Source of the DNA: Mesorhizobium sp. M1B.F.Ca.ET.045.04.1.1
GTDB lineage: Bacteria > Pseudomonadota > Alphaproteobacteria > Rhizobiales > Rhizobiaceae
Length of the DNA: 64,000 bases
Reading direction: 5' to 3'
Assembly: GCF_003952465.1 (NCBI RefSeq)
Contig: NZ_CP034448.1
Coordinates: forward strand, 5,991,001-6,055,000
A program made the translations under genes and the position numbers. Below, one piece after another: positions 16,526 to 24,432 of the stretch. The notes beneath the pieces are model-generated. The model ran no database searches, was not told the origin of the DNA, and worked only from the letters and a program-made list of their open reading frames with translations. Numbering within the stretch: the first letter of the stretch is position 1; each line of letters starts with the position of its first letter.

Positions 16526-16702
16526 TTACTGCTTCGGTGGCGTGCCCGGCTGGTCGCCGCCAGTGGTCGATTTCGGCACCGGGTTCTTGTCGAGTTGCGG
16601 GTTCTGGTCGACGGCGGGCGCCTTGGTCGGCGGCACGCTGTTGTCGCAGGCGGCGAGCGCGAGCCCTGCCGCAAGGGCCAGCAGCACAGGAAGCTTCTTC
16701 AT
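16526..16702 (-). CDS. Small lipoprotein
   Basis: 58 residues. A lipoprotein signal with the lipobox LAAC (Cys19) follows MKKLPVLLALAAGL; the mature part is a short Pro/Lys/Asp-rich tail (DNSVPPTKAPAVDQNP and onward). ATG 16702 is preceded by GAGGAGG, so expression is likely. It resembles the many short lipoproteins of rhizobia whose role is unknown; envelope anchoring is inferred from the lipobox only. Confidence 0.75.
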   Translation of the reverse strand: MKKLPVLLALAAGLALAACDNSVPPTKAPAVDQNPQLDKNPVPKSTTGGDQPGTPPKQ

Positions 16703-16832
16703 GACGACCTCCTCTCGTTCGCCCCTTTCTTTGAGGCAAACGAGGCGGCTGCGGTTTGGTTGCGTGGGCCGGCGGGAACCAACCGGCCTGCCTCCGGTTG
16801 AACTTTCAATCGAACTGCGTGAGGAGCTGGTC

Positions 16833-17000
16833 ATGATCCGTCTGCTGCTTGTCGGCCTGTTCGCCTATGCGACCTACCGCGTCACGATGAGGATCATCGA
16901 GGAGGTGCCCGGCGACGTCGCCCCGCTGGACATGCCGGGCGATGAACGGCGTGCGCTGCGGCGCCAGTCGGCGGCGATGGGAGTTGAGCCGAAAAGGTAG
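16833..17000 (+). CDS. Small single-span membrane protein
   Basis: 55 residues. GTGAGGAG lies just before ATG 16833, which decides the start over longer upstream frames. The N-terminal MIRLLLVGLFAYATYRV is one short membrane segment, followed by an acidic then basic cytoplasmic tail (EEVPGDVAPLD; DERRALRRQSA). No family recognised. The helicase gene begins 59 bases downstream on the same strand; the gap includes a GCCCCCGAGGGGG fragment of the intergenic repeat family. Confidence 0.6.
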   Translation: MIRLLLVGLFAYATYRVTMRIIEEVPGDVAPLDMPGDERRALRRQSAAMGVEPKR

Positions 17001-17058
17001 TCGCCCCCGAGGGGGAGATCCCCGTTGCGAACAAAGCGGAAACGATGCTTGATGGGCG

Positions 17059-19140
17059 ATGAACATCGCCGCCCGTGATTCGTCCTTCGAAGCTCCAGCC
17101 TATCTTGCCCGGCTGAATGACGAGCAGCGGCTGGCGGTGGTGCATGGCGACGGCAAGGTGGCGGCGCCGCTTCTGGTGATCGCCGGCGCCGGCTCAGGCA
17201 AGACCAACACGCTGGCGCATCGCGTCGCCCATCTCATCGTCAAGGGCGCCGATCCGCGCCGTATCCTGCTGATGACGTTTTCGCGCCGCGCCGCAGCCGA
17301 AATGGCCAAGCGCGTCGAGCGCATCGCCGGCGAGGTGCTGGGGCGCGATGCCGCGATCATCACTGATGCGCTCGCCTGGGCCGGCACTTTCCACGGCATC
17401 GGCGCAAGGCTTTTGCGCGACTATGCGGAGCAGATCGGCCTCGACCCGGCCTTCACCATCCATGACCGCGAGGATTCCGCCGACCTGATGAACCTCGCGC
17501 GCCACGAGCTCGGCTTTTCCAAGACAGAAAGCCGCTTTCCGACCAAGGGCACTTGTCTTCAAATCTACTCCCGCGCGGTCAATGCGCAGGCGCCGCTCGG
17601 CGAGGTGCTGGGCTCGGCCTTTCCGTGGTGCGCGGCATGGGCGGACCAGCTCAAAGAGCTGTTCGCGGCCTATGTCGAGGCCAAGCAGGCGCAGAACGTG
17701 CTCGATTACGACGACCTGCTGCTCTACTGGGCGCAGATGGCGGCGGAGCCGGAGATCGCCGCTCACCTTGGCTCGCGCTTCGACCATGTGCTGGTCGATG
17801 AATACCAGGATACCAACCGGCTGCAGGCCTCGATCCTCTTGGCGCTGAAGCCGGACGGCGCCGGCTTGACCGTGGTGGGCGACGACGCGCAGTCGATCTA
17901 TTCCTTCCGCGCGGCGGAAGTGCGCAACATCCTCGATTTCCCAAAGCAGTTCGCGCAAGGCGCCGAGATCGTCATGCTGGAGCGCAATTACCGGTCGACC
18001 GAGACGATCCTTGCCGCCGCCAACAAGGTCATCGGCGAGGCGAGCGAGCGCTTCACCAAGAACCTGTGGACCGAGCGCAGATCCTCGCACAAGCCGCAAC
18101 TGGTGAGCGTGCGCGACGAAGCCGAGCAGGCCAATTATGTCTGCCAGGCGATCCTCGCGGAGCGCGAGGCCGGCACGGCGCTGAAGGCGCAAGCCGTGCT
18201 CTTCCGCGCCTCGCACCACAGCGGCCCGCTTGAGGTGGAGCTGACGCGCCGCAACATCCCTTTCGTGAAATTCGGCGGCCTGAAGTTCCTCGACGCCGCC
18301 CATGTCAAGGACATGCTGGCGATGCTGCGCTTTGCCGAGAACCCGCGCGACCGCGTCGCCGGTTTTCGCGTGCTGCAGCTCATGCCCGGCATCGGCCCTT
18401 CGGCCGCCTCGCAGATCGTCGAAGCGATGGCGACGTCGCTGGACGAGACGCTGGGCCTTGCCCGCTTCCGGCCGCCGCAGCGCGCGGCGCAAGACTGGCC
18501 GGTCTTCCTCGACATCTACAGCGGGCTGCGCGCAGGCCCGAAATGGCCGGCCGACTTGGAGCGGATCAGGCTCTGGTACGAGCCGCATATGGAGCGCATC
18601 CATGAGGATGCTGTCACGCGCCGGGCGGACCTTTTGCAGCTCGAGCAGATCGCGTCGGGCTATCCCTCGCGCGAGCGTTTCCTGACCGAGCTGACGCTCG
18701 ATCCGCCCGACGCCACCAGCGACCAGGCCGGGCCGCCGCATCGCGACGAGGATTACCTCATCCTGTCGACCATCCATTCGGCCAAGGGCCAGGAATGGAA
18801 GAACGTCTTCGTGCTCAACACCGTCGACGGCTGCATCCCGGCCGATCTCGGCGTCGGCACCAAGGAGGACATCGAGGAGGAGCGCCGGCTGCTCTATGTG
18901 GCGATGACGCGGGCCAAGGACAGCCTGCATCTGGTGGTGCCGCAGCGCTTTTATCCGCACAACCAGCCGGCGCGCGGCGACCGCCACGTCTATGCCTCGC
19001 GCACCCGCTTCATCCCGGCCTCGATGCTTTCGGCCTTCGAGCAGTCGTCCTGGGCAAGCGCGACGATCAAGGACGACCCGCGCCAAAGGCCGGGCGTGAA
19101 GATCGATCTCGGCGCGCGCATGCGCGGCATGTGGAAATAG
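17059..19140 (+). CDS. UvrD/Rep-type superfamily 1 DNA helicase
   Basis: 693 residues. SF1A helicase motifs in order: Q motif LNDEQRLAV, Walker A GAGSGKT (43-49), motif Ia TFSRRAAAEM, motif II VDEYQDTN (about 247-253), motif III VVGDDAQSIYSFR, motif IV LERNYRST, motif V (LSTIHSAKGQEWKNV) and motif VI LLYVAMTRAKDSL (about 610). This is a 3'-5' translocase of the UvrD/PcrA/Rep class, acting in repair or replication restart. It is close to UvrD in order of domains but shorter than the 720-850 of housekeeping UvrD, so it is probably a second, accessory helicase. It stands alone with no nuclease partner next to it. Confidence 0.9.
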   Translation: MNIAARDSSFEAPAYLARLNDEQRLAVVHGDGKVAAPLLVIAGAGSGKTNTLAHRVAHLIVKGADPRRILLMTFSRRAAAEMAKRVERIAGEVLGRDAAIITDALAWAGTFHGIGARLLRDYAEQIGLDPAFTIHDREDSADLMNLARHELGFSKTESRFPTKGTCLQIYSRAVNAQAPLGEVLGSAFPWCAAWADQLKELFAAYVEAKQAQNVLDYDDLLLYWAQMAAEPEIAAHLGSRFDHVLVDEYQDTNRLQASILLALKPDGAGLTVVGDDAQSIYSFRAAEVRNILDFPKQFAQGAEIVMLERNYRSTETILAAANKVIGEASERFTKNLWTERRSSHKPQLVSVRDEAEQANYVCQAILAEREAGTALKAQAVLFRASHHSGPLEVELTRRNIPFVKFGGLKFLDAAHVKDMLAMLRFAENPRDRVAGFRVLQLMPGIGPSAASQIVEAMATSLDETLGLARFRPPQRAAQDWPVFLDIYSGLRAGPKWPADLERIRLWYEPHMERIHEDAVTRRADLLQLEQIASGYPSRERFLTELTLDPPDATSDQAGPPHRDEDYLILSTIHSAKGQEWKNVFVLNTVDGCIPADLGVGTKEDIEEERRLLYVAMTRAKDSLHLVVPQRFYPHNQPARGDRHVYASRTRFIPASMLSAFEQSSWASATIKDDPRQRPGVKIDLGARMRGMWK

Positions 19141-19233
19141 CGCCCCGGAACATCACTGGACGGCCTCCGCACCCAGTCGCGAAGCCGCCGCGACCGGCGG
19201 CCCACGGCCTTCGCCATGGAACTTTTCACCCGA

Positions 19234-19249
19234 TAACGGATTTCCGTTA
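19234..19249. promoter_or_regulatory. Perfect 16-base palindrome upstream of a secreted-protein gene
   Basis: TAACGGATTTCCGTTA: seven-base arms around TT, ending 26 bases before the next ATG. The position fits an operator in the promoter or leader. No regulator is encoded beside it. Confidence 0.35.
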
Positions 19250-19275
19250 GTAAAATCTAATGCAAGGAGGCAGTT

Positions 19276-19581
19276 ATGAAGAATCTCATTCTCGCCGCCA
19301 TCCTGGGCGTGGCTAGCTTGGCGCCAGTGACGGTTCCGACACAGGCTACGAGCCTGACCATCACCACCGATGACGGCATGGGCAGGTATAATGACGGCTA
19401 CTATTGGCGCCGTCATCATATGCGCGACGACAGCTGGCGCTACAGAGGCCGATATGAGATGCGCGACTGGCGCAGCCATCGCCACAATCGCGACTGCATG
19501 GTCAGGGTGCACAAGCGCTGGCATCATCATCGCCTGGTCGTGAAGAGGGTCTGGAGCTGCGGCCTCCACAGAGGCTGGTGA
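19276..19581 (+). CDS. Small secreted His/Arg/Trp-rich protein
   Basis: 101 residues. AAGGAGG lies just upstream of ATG 19276. A Sec signal peptide ends near residue 24 (TVPTQATS). The mature part is unusually rich in Arg, His, Trp and Tyr (YYWRRHHMRDDSWRYRG; RVHKRWHHHRLVV) with two Cys that could form a disulfide. Many rhizobial small exported proteins share this composition; the His clusters could bind metal. No function known. Confidence 0.7.
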   Translation: MKNLILAAILGVASLAPVTVPTQATSLTITTDDGMGRYNDGYYWRRHHMRDDSWRYRGRYEMRDWRSHRHNRDCMVRVHKRWHHHRLVVKRVWSCGLHRGW

Positions 19582-19650
19582 GGGCAAGCTCGGAGCGCGG
19601 TCACCGAAGCGTGACGCGGGCCTCGAAACACCCATGAGAACAGGTGGAAA

Positions 19651-19836
19651 ATGCGCTTGATCCCATCGGCGATGAGTTGGCGGCAACGGCTCGGCGAGTT
19701 GGCCGGCCAGCTCTTCGTCAACATTGTCGCGGCATTGATCGCAGGGGTCGCGATCCTCCTGCTGGTGCTGTCGGCGCACTACCAGATCCCGCAACCTCCG
19801 ACGGAAGCGACAATCACAGCCGGCTCCGGCCCATAA
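19651..19836 (+). CDS. Small membrane protein
   Basis: 61 residues with one strong membrane span (LFVNIVAALIAGVAILLLVL) and a short Pro-rich outer tail. AACAGGTGGAAA precedes the ATG, a moderate ribosome-binding site. Similar tiny one-span proteins with RQRLGELAGQLFVN before the span are common in Rhizobiales. No function is inferred. Confidence 0.5.
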   Translation: MRLIPSAMSWRQRLGELAGQLFVNIVAALIAGVAILLLVLSAHYQIPQPPTEATITAGSGP

Positions 19837-19967
19837 CGTCTGCCCTCCGGGAGGCAGGCGGAAAAGATCTCCAACGACGGAACCTCCCGCCGCAAGGCGC
19901 GTTGTGTGGCGTCCTACCCAAGACCGAGGCTGGCAGCCCGTTCTCTGCTCCAATTCGAGAGGTCGAA

Positions 19968-20270
19968 ATGCACGACAGGATGTTCTTCACCCCGGTCGCG
20001 GTCAGTGTCGGCGCCGGCCATAAGCGCATGATCGCCTCGCTGTCAGGCATGCACGAGTTCCTGACCGAGTTCCCGCCGTCGCGCCGGCGGCTGAGCTACG
20101 GCGCCGCGGCGAAGGCTTGCGAAGCCGCGCGGGCCGGAGACATCTCCGCCGAATCGGCGCGCGACGCGCTGATCACCTTCGCGGTGACCGCCGGCATCCT
20201 GTGGCCGGCGGACCAGCCGATCGTCTCGGTGAAACCAGCCGCGCGCGGCCATAGCGGCCTCGCAGGCTGA
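19968..20270 (+). CDS. DUF982 protein
   Basis: 100 residues from ATG 19968, preceded by GAGAGGTCGAA. The chain matches the DUF982 pattern of Rhizobiales: F-x-P-V-x-V-x-V-G-x-G, then a conserved middle (EFLTEFPPSRRRLSYGAAAK) with Cys and A-R-D-A-L-I-T-F-A-V-T-A-G-I near the end. The tail past residue 85 is longer than usual. DUF982 proteins are multi-copy in rhizobia, often plasmid- or symbiosis-linked, and have no known activity. A strong terminator follows. Confidence 0.8.
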   Translation: MHDRMFFTPVAVSVGAGHKRMIASLSGMHEFLTEFPPSRRRLSYGAAAKACEAARAGDISAESARDALITFAVTAGILWPADQPIVSVKPAARGHSGLAG

Positions 20271-20306
20271 AATCAGCCGGCCGGCACGGCCGACAGAGGC
20301 CCTGAC

Positions 20307-20342
20307 AAAACCCGCCTGGGACGACTCTCGGGCGGGTTTTTT
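20307..20342 (+). terminator. Rho-independent terminator after the DUF982 gene
   Basis: AAACCCGCC, a loop, then GGCGGGTTTTTT: stem CCCGCC/GGCGGG flanked by A and T runs, 37 bases after the stop. With poly-A before it, it may also work on the other strand. Confidence 0.85.
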
Positions 20343-20402
20343 CGTTCAACCTGACCTTCCGACTGCATGCCGCTGCCTCCGCCGGAAACTTTTCCGGCGC
20401 TG

Positions 20403-20480
20403 CGTGAAACATCGCATGGAACAGGCCGGTACGTGAAACATCGCACAGAACCGCCCGTTGCGTGAAACATCGCACAGAAC
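20403..20480. repeat. Three direct repeats of 20 bases with 9-base spacers
   Basis: CGTGAAACATCGCACAGAAC occurs at 20432-20451 and 20461-20480 exactly, and at 20403-20422 with two changes (CATGG for CACAG). The period is exactly 29 bases. The CGTGAAACA part equals one arm of the ParB site parS (TGTTTCACGTGAAACA), but no full palindrome is present. The array ends 44 bases before the next gene. Confidence 0.8.
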
Positions 20481-20524
20481 ATTTGCGCTCCCCATGCAGG
20501 TTTGCCGACATACTGCGGGGGCGA

Positions 20525-20944
20525 ATGTTTCTCGATCGCGACCAGTTCAAGCCGGCGGCGGAAATGAGGCTCGCCCGGGACAAAACGTCGATCCGCGTCA
20601 CGATCACGGACCAGAAGGCGTGCGAGTTCAGCGAGGCCGTCTATGCCTGGATCACTGCCGACGGCAAGCCGGTCAGGATCGGCACTTGCGGCTCATCGGC
20701 GGGCAAGCGCCTGCTCTCCTATCCAGGCTACATCAACCGGAGCTTGGCCGGACGCGGCGGAACAACGCCGAAATGGGAAGCGTTGAAGTGGCTGGGCCTG
20801 CTGACCGCGCATGGCATGCTGACGGCAGTCGTGCATCAGCCTGAGCCGACATTGACGGCAGCCGGCCTGATCAGGCCGTATATCGACGTCGAGCGCCAGC
20901 TGATCCGCCGGTACAGGCCGCTGCTCAACCGCAACCACCGGTGA
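20525..20944 (+). CDS. Divergent GIY-YIG-like protein
   Basis: 139 residues from ATG 20525. The order of features follows the GIY-YIG nuclease fold: AVYAWITADGKPVRIGTCG corresponds to the GIY (here VYA) and YIG (here RIG) strands, then KRLLSYP with a basic residue, and near the end DVERQLIRRYRPLLNRN, placed like the metal-binding Glu and the late Asn. The Tyr residues of the catalytic motif are partly replaced, so activity is uncertain. GIY-YIG proteins cut DNA in repair, restriction or mobile elements. The tandem repeats just upstream could be its operator or binding site. Alternative: an unrelated small alpha/beta protein. Confidence 0.55.
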   Translation: MFLDRDQFKPAAEMRLARDKTSIRVTITDQKACEFSEAVYAWITADGKPVRIGTCGSSAGKRLLSYPGYINRSLAGRGGTTPKWEALKWLGLLTAHGMLTAVVHQPEPTLTAAGLIRPYIDVERQLIRRYRPLLNRNHR

Positions 20945-20975
20945 TGCAGGCCAGGTCTCTGCCGCGAGGAGCCGA

Positions 20976-21761
20976 TCAATGGAACGTGCCGGCGACGTCG
21001 TCCGACCGTACGCCACGCAGGCTTTCGAAGCTCACCTGGTCGCGTCCGTTCGACTTCGCCTTGTAGAGATGCCTGTCGGCGACCTTGAACATGTCGTGAT
21101 AGGTGGTGGGCCCGCTGAAGGCGATGCCGCCGATGCTGACCGAGAGCGGGCATGACTGCCCGCCGGGCGCGAACTCGGCCTCGCGGATACGCAGCCTGAT
21201 CGTCTCCGCGACCAGAAAGGAGCGCGTCGCGTCGGCGCCCGGAAGAAAGACCGCGAATTCCTCGCCGCCGATGCGTCCGACGATGTCGGCGCCGTGGAGC
21301 TGGCCCTGGATCGTCGTGGCGATCAGCTTCAGCGCCTGGTCGCCGCAATCGTGGCCAAGACGGTCGTTGATCGACTTGAAATGATCGGCGTCGACGATCA
21401 GCAGCGCGCCGGCATCGGCGACTACATGGCTGCGGGCCTGCTCGAGATAGGCTTCGACCAGCATCGAGAAGGCGCCGCGATTGAAGACCGCCGTCAGGCT
21501 GTCGGTCGCGGCGACGATGCTGAGCTCCTTCTGGGCGATCGCCAGCTGGCGCATCTTCCACATCAGGAAGAACAGGAAGGAGCCGCCAAGCACAAGCGGC
21601 AGGAACAGGTCGGTGAGCTTGGCCCAAAGCAGGGCATCGGGCGACAGCGAGGGAAAGTTGAAGGAATCGACAAAGAAAGCAGCCGCAATGAAGAAAGCCG
21701 TGCCGGCGACGGTGACCAGCGCGACCCTGCCCCAACTGGTGGCAGACAAATCGATGCGCAT
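20976..21761 (-). CDS. Membrane diguanylate cyclase (GGDEF)
   Basis: 261 residues from ATG 21761 (an upstream ATG at 21785 would add eight). Two membrane spans (VALVTVAGTAFFIAAAFF and LFLPLVLGGSFLFFLMW) precede a GGDEF domain: DSLTAVFNRGAF, DADHFKSINDRLGHDCGDQ, and the active motif GRIGGEEF. GGEEF enzymes make c-di-GMP from two GTP. The inhibitory RxxD motif normally five residues before GGEEF reads HGAD, so product inhibition is probably absent. No sensory domain is visible, only the membrane anchor. Confidence 0.9.
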   Translation of the reverse strand: MRIDLSATSWGRVALVTVAGTAFFIAAAFFVDSFNFPSLSPDALLWAKLTDLFLPLVLGGSFLFFLMWKMRQLAIAQKELSIVAATDSLTAVFNRGAFSMLVEAYLEQARSHVVADAGALLIVDADHFKSINDRLGHDCGDQALKLIATTIQGQLHGADIVGRIGGEEFAVFLPGADATRSFLVAETIRLRIREAEFAPGGQSCPLSVSIGGIAFSGPTTYHDMFKVADRHLYKAKSNGRDQVSFESLRGVRSDDVAGTFH

Positions 21762-21940
21762 GTCATTGCTCCCACTGCAACTCACTCATTGTGCAGCGCG
21801 AGCACAAACGAAGTCCTAATACATTAGCTTCAGTGCAAGCTTGGTTAACCAGCAGCCAAGGACCAGAGGCGTGGCGCCCGCCGGCGGCTTTCTCGACTCT
21901 GAACCTTCTCCCTCCGCTCGGGCGCTTTGCTTAAATTGCT

Positions 21941-22444
21941 TTATCGGCCGGCGCCGAGGCCATCCACTCCACCAAACAAGGCGTCGGGACCGGTGGTGGC
22001 GCCCATGGAGCCGCCAACCGAAGCGCCCGTGCCGGCGTTGAAGCCGCCAGAGCCGCCTACGGTGGCACCGCCGACGCCACCCGTCGCACCGAACGAAGTG
22101 CCGGTGCCAGCGGTGCCGCCAATCGAGGTCCCTGCGCCGGTGTTCAAGCCGCCGGAGCTACCCGAACCGACGCCGCCGATATCGATGCCAAAGCCGATGT
22201 CGAGACCGGTTGAACCGCCGATCGAGGTTTCCGCGCCGGTGTTCAAACCGCCCGAGCTGCCCACGCCGACGCCACCGATTTTGCTGCCAAGGCCGGTGCC
22301 GAGACCGGTCGAGCCGCCAAGACCGGTGCTGATGCCGCCGCCGGTGGATGCGCCGACACCAATTCCAGCAGCATTCGCCGGCACGGCGAGAATGGCGATG
22401 CCGCCGACCAATATGCCGGCGATTTTCTCAACGATACCATTCAT
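21941..22444 (-). CDS. Secreted glycine-rich repeat protein
   Basis: 167 residues from ATG 22444, chosen because GAAGGAG precedes it; upstream starts lack a site. Signal peptide about residues 1-26 (ILVGGIAILAVPANA). The mature part is almost only Gly, Ser, Thr, Ala, Val, Ile, Leu and Phe, built of imperfect repeats (SSGGLNTGAETSIGGSTGL and SSGGLNTGAGTSIGGTAGT). The DNA repeats match: about 72 bases near 22120 and 22216 are alike. Such proteins may form surface or matrix fibres; no family name is supportable. Confidence 0.7.
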   Translation of the reverse strand: MNGIVEKIAGILVGGIAILAVPANAAGIGVGASTGGGISTGLGGSTGLGTGLGSKIGGVGVGSSGGLNTGAETSIGGSTGLDIGFGIDIGGVGSGSSGGLNTGAGTSIGGTAGTGTSFGATGGVGGATVGGSGGFNAGTGASVGGSMGATTGPDALFGGVDGLGAGR

Positions 22445-22635
22445 GGCATTCTCCTTCGTTGCCATACTTTTGCGCACCGCATCGCCGGAGCACTGTGCCC
22501 GTGCGCATGCCTGTGCGAGGGGGGAACGAGGGAATACGAATGGAACCGGTCAGGGTTCCCTATTTTCCAGGGAAAAATTCGTTGTTCTAAAATGCAATAC
22601 GACTTTTCCTTAATGTTTGAGTTTGATTAACAGTA

Positions 22636-22739
22636 ATGCATGTCGCGCAAAAGTGCGCAGCGGTTTTTGCGAAAACGACATGCATAAAACAAAGACCTAA
22701 AGCGCGTCGCCTGAATCCGTTTCAGCGCGACGCGCTTTA
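22636..22739. repeat. Two-part mosaic palindromic repeat
   Basis: Part one (22636-22685) begins ATGCATGTCG and ends CGACATGCAT around a core with GTGCGCAGCGGTTTTTG. Part two (22698-22739) begins TAAAGCGCGTCG and ends CGACGCGCTTTA. The two modules recur in other combinations at 24.1, 36.1 and 52.9 kb, as in the mosaic repeats known from Rhizobiaceae. Confidence 0.8.
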
Positions 22740-22778
22740 GCTGAGGCGAGGCGCGACCAGCATCGCCGCGGCGCAACC

Positions 22779-23291
22779 TCAAGCGTAGGCGCGGCCTTCC
22801 TCGGCGCGCTGGAACAGCATCAGGTCGAGCGGCACGGAAGGCCGGCCTAGCACGGTGAGGCACATATGCGCCTGGCCGCGGTGATGGGTCTGATGATTGA
22901 AGAAATGGCTGAGCGCCGGCGCCAGCCGCTGCGAGACGGTGCGCATGTCGGAAAGTGTCATGTAGGAGAAGCGGCCGGCGAGCGCCTTCTCGCTCATGCC
23001 GCCGACCCAGTCCATGATCCGTTTGTCCTCCGCCTCGCGCGCGGTGCGCAAAGGTTGCAACGCCTTGTAAAGAACGGCGTCAAGTGACGACGGTGCGTGT
23101 CCCTCGCCAGTGAAACGCTTCATCCAGATACGGTCGGCGGTCAGGATATGGTTGAGCGTTCCCATCATAGAGCCGAAGAAGGCGCCGGTATCGCGATTGA
23201 ATTCCTCGTCGCTGAGATCGGCAGCGGCATCGTAGATGCGCGCATTGGCCCATTGATTGTAGGCCGCAAACATCATGAAATGCTGTTTCAT
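22779..23291 (-). CDS. DinB-family protein
   Basis: 170 residues from ATG 23291. Four-helix DinB/YfiT fold: MFAAYNQWANARIYDA at the start, then LNHILTADRIWMKRF carrying the first metal His, and FFNHQTHHRGQAHMCL carrying the H-x3-H pair. DinB-like proteins bind Ni, Zn or Fe and include thiol-dependent S-transferases such as bacillithiol and mycothiol enzymes, though most are unassigned. Divergent from a glutathione S-transferase gene 54 bases away, so the two may share a promoter region and a role in thiol or electrophile handling. Confidence 0.85.
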   Translation of the reverse strand: MKQHFMMFAAYNQWANARIYDAAADLSDEEFNRDTGAFFGSMMGTLNHILTADRIWMKRFTGEGHAPSSLDAVLYKALQPLRTAREAEDKRIMDWVGGMSEKALAGRFSYMTLSDMRTVSQRLAPALSHFFNHQTHHRGQAHMCLTVLGRPSVPLDLMLFQRAEEGRAYA

Positions 23292-23345
23292 TCTTCCATC
23301 CGGTTCGCAACGAATCCCGGCTCTTCGTAACCCGCAGGAACGACA

Positions 23346-24038
23346 ATGACCATTCTGTTCTATGACCTCGTCGGCCACGACGCCCAGCGCCCGTTCAGTC
23401 CGCATTGCTGGAAGACCAAGATGGCGTTGGCCCACAAGGGGCTCGACGCCACCAAGGTGCCGACGCGCTTCCTGGAAGTGCCCAAGGTGGAAGACGGCGT
23501 GTCGAAGACGGTGCCGGTGATCCGCGACGGCGATCGCGTCATAGCCGACTCCTTCGCCATCGCGCTTTATCTCGACGAGGCCTATCCCGAGCGGCCGACG
23601 CTGTTTTCCGGCGAAGGCGGCAAGGCGACGGCGCGCTTCATCGAGCGCTGGTCGCAGCTCACCATCCATCCTTACATCGCCACGGTGGCGCTCACCGATC
23701 TCAACGCCATGCAGGATGAGACGAACGCCGCCTATTTCCGCGAGAACCGCGAACAGCGCTACGGCAAGCGGCTGGAAGAGGTGGTGGCCGGCCGCGACGG
23801 AGGGCTCGCCGGCTTCCGCGCCTCGCTGGAGCCGCTGCGCTCGATGTTCACCTACCAGCCCTTCATCGGGGGAGCCTCGCCGCTGTTTGCCGATTACATC
23901 GTCTTCGGCGCGCTGCAATGGGCGCGCGTCGCCTCGCCCTACCGGCTGCTCGACGATAGCGACAGCGTGTCCCAATGGTTCGAGCGCTGCCTCGACCTGC
24001 ATGGCGGGATCGGCCGGCAGGTTGCGGCGGCGGCGTGA
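23346..24038 (+). CDS. Glutathione S-transferase family protein
   Basis: 230 residues. N-terminal thioredoxin-like domain: ITLFYDLV-type start (MTILFYDLVGHD), SPHCWKTKMALAHKGL with the active-site region, VPVIRDG with the cis-Pro, and IADSFAIALYLDEAYP as the glutathione gamma-Glu binding loop. The C-terminal helical domain is complete (FIGGASPLFADYIVFGALQW). SPHCW resembles the beta-class Cys/Ser catalytic position. Substrate unknown. Divergent from a DinB gene. Confidence 0.9.
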   Translation: MTILFYDLVGHDAQRPFSPHCWKTKMALAHKGLDATKVPTRFLEVPKVEDGVSKTVPVIRDGDRVIADSFAIALYLDEAYPERPTLFSGEGGKATARFIERWSQLTIHPYIATVALTDLNAMQDETNAAYFRENREQRYGKRLEEVVAGRDGGLAGFRASLEPLRSMFTYQPFIGGASPLFADYIVFGALQWARVASPYRLLDDSDSVSQWFERCLDLHGGIGRQVAAAA

Positions 24039-24054
24039 CGGAAGTCTTTGCTTT

Positions 24055-24107
24055 TGATGCATGTCGTTCTTCTAAAACCGCTACGCACTTTTGGGCGACA
24101 TGCATCA
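24055..24107. repeat. Mosaic palindromic repeat (ATGCATGTCG type)
   Basis: TGATGCATGTCG at the left pairs with CGACATGCATCA at the right around AACCGCTACGCACTTTTG. It sits between a GST gene and a DUF1905 gene on the same strand and could act as an attenuating hairpin between them. Confidence 0.8.
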
Positions 24108-24132
24108 GGAGGCCGCGAGCGGCAGGATCGTG

Positions 24133-24429
24133 ATGCTGCGTTATGAGATGCAGGCCGAGATCTGGGTCTATCCCGGCAAGGGCGGTTGGCATTTCGTGAC
24201 GCTGCCGCCCGAGTTCGCGGCGCGGATCAAGGCGGCGATGGCGGGGTTGGCGCGGCCCTGGGGCTCGCTCGGCGTGACGGCCGTCATCGGTAAGACAAGA
24301 TGGAGCACATCGCTCTTCCCCGACAAGGCGTCGGGCAGCCTGCTTCTACCGGTCAAAGCCTCGGTGCGACAGCGTGAAGGGCTGAAGGCCGGCGACATAG
24401 CGGCATTGACCATAGAGGTCGAGCTTTAG
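24133..24429 (+). CDS. DUF1905 domain protein
   Basis: 98 residues from ATG 24133; AGGA lies six bases upstream and the earlier ATG at 24091 falls in a repeat. The pattern AEIWVYPGKGGWHFVTLP, then GLARPWGSLGVTAVIG and a basic end-strand (LLPVKASVRQREGLKAGDIA) is that of DUF1905, a small beta-barrel sometimes fused to YdeI-like OmdA domains. Function unknown. No partner is fused or adjacent. Confidence 0.8.
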   Translation: MLRYEMQAEIWVYPGKGGWHFVTLPPEFAARIKAAMAGLARPWGSLGVTAVIGKTRWSTSLFPDKASGSLLLPVKASVRQREGLKAGDIAALTIEVEL

Positions 24430-24432
24430 CAT

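Noticed and set aside
17194..19086. A 630-codon minus-strand open frame
   Set aside because: Antisense to the UvrD-like helicase with all helicase motifs; translation has no recognisable domain.
20432..20451. A full parS site
   Set aside because: Only the CGTGAAACA half is present; the palindrome TGTTTCACGTGAAACA is absent.
20403..20480. A short CRISPR array
   Set aside because: Spacers are only nine bases and there are no cas genes nearby. Repeats are simple tandem units.
21927..22613. A Pro-rich plus-strand open frame
   Set aside because: It is the complement of the glycine-rich repeat gene, which has a signal peptide and a ribosome-binding site; Pro/Gly complementarity explains it.
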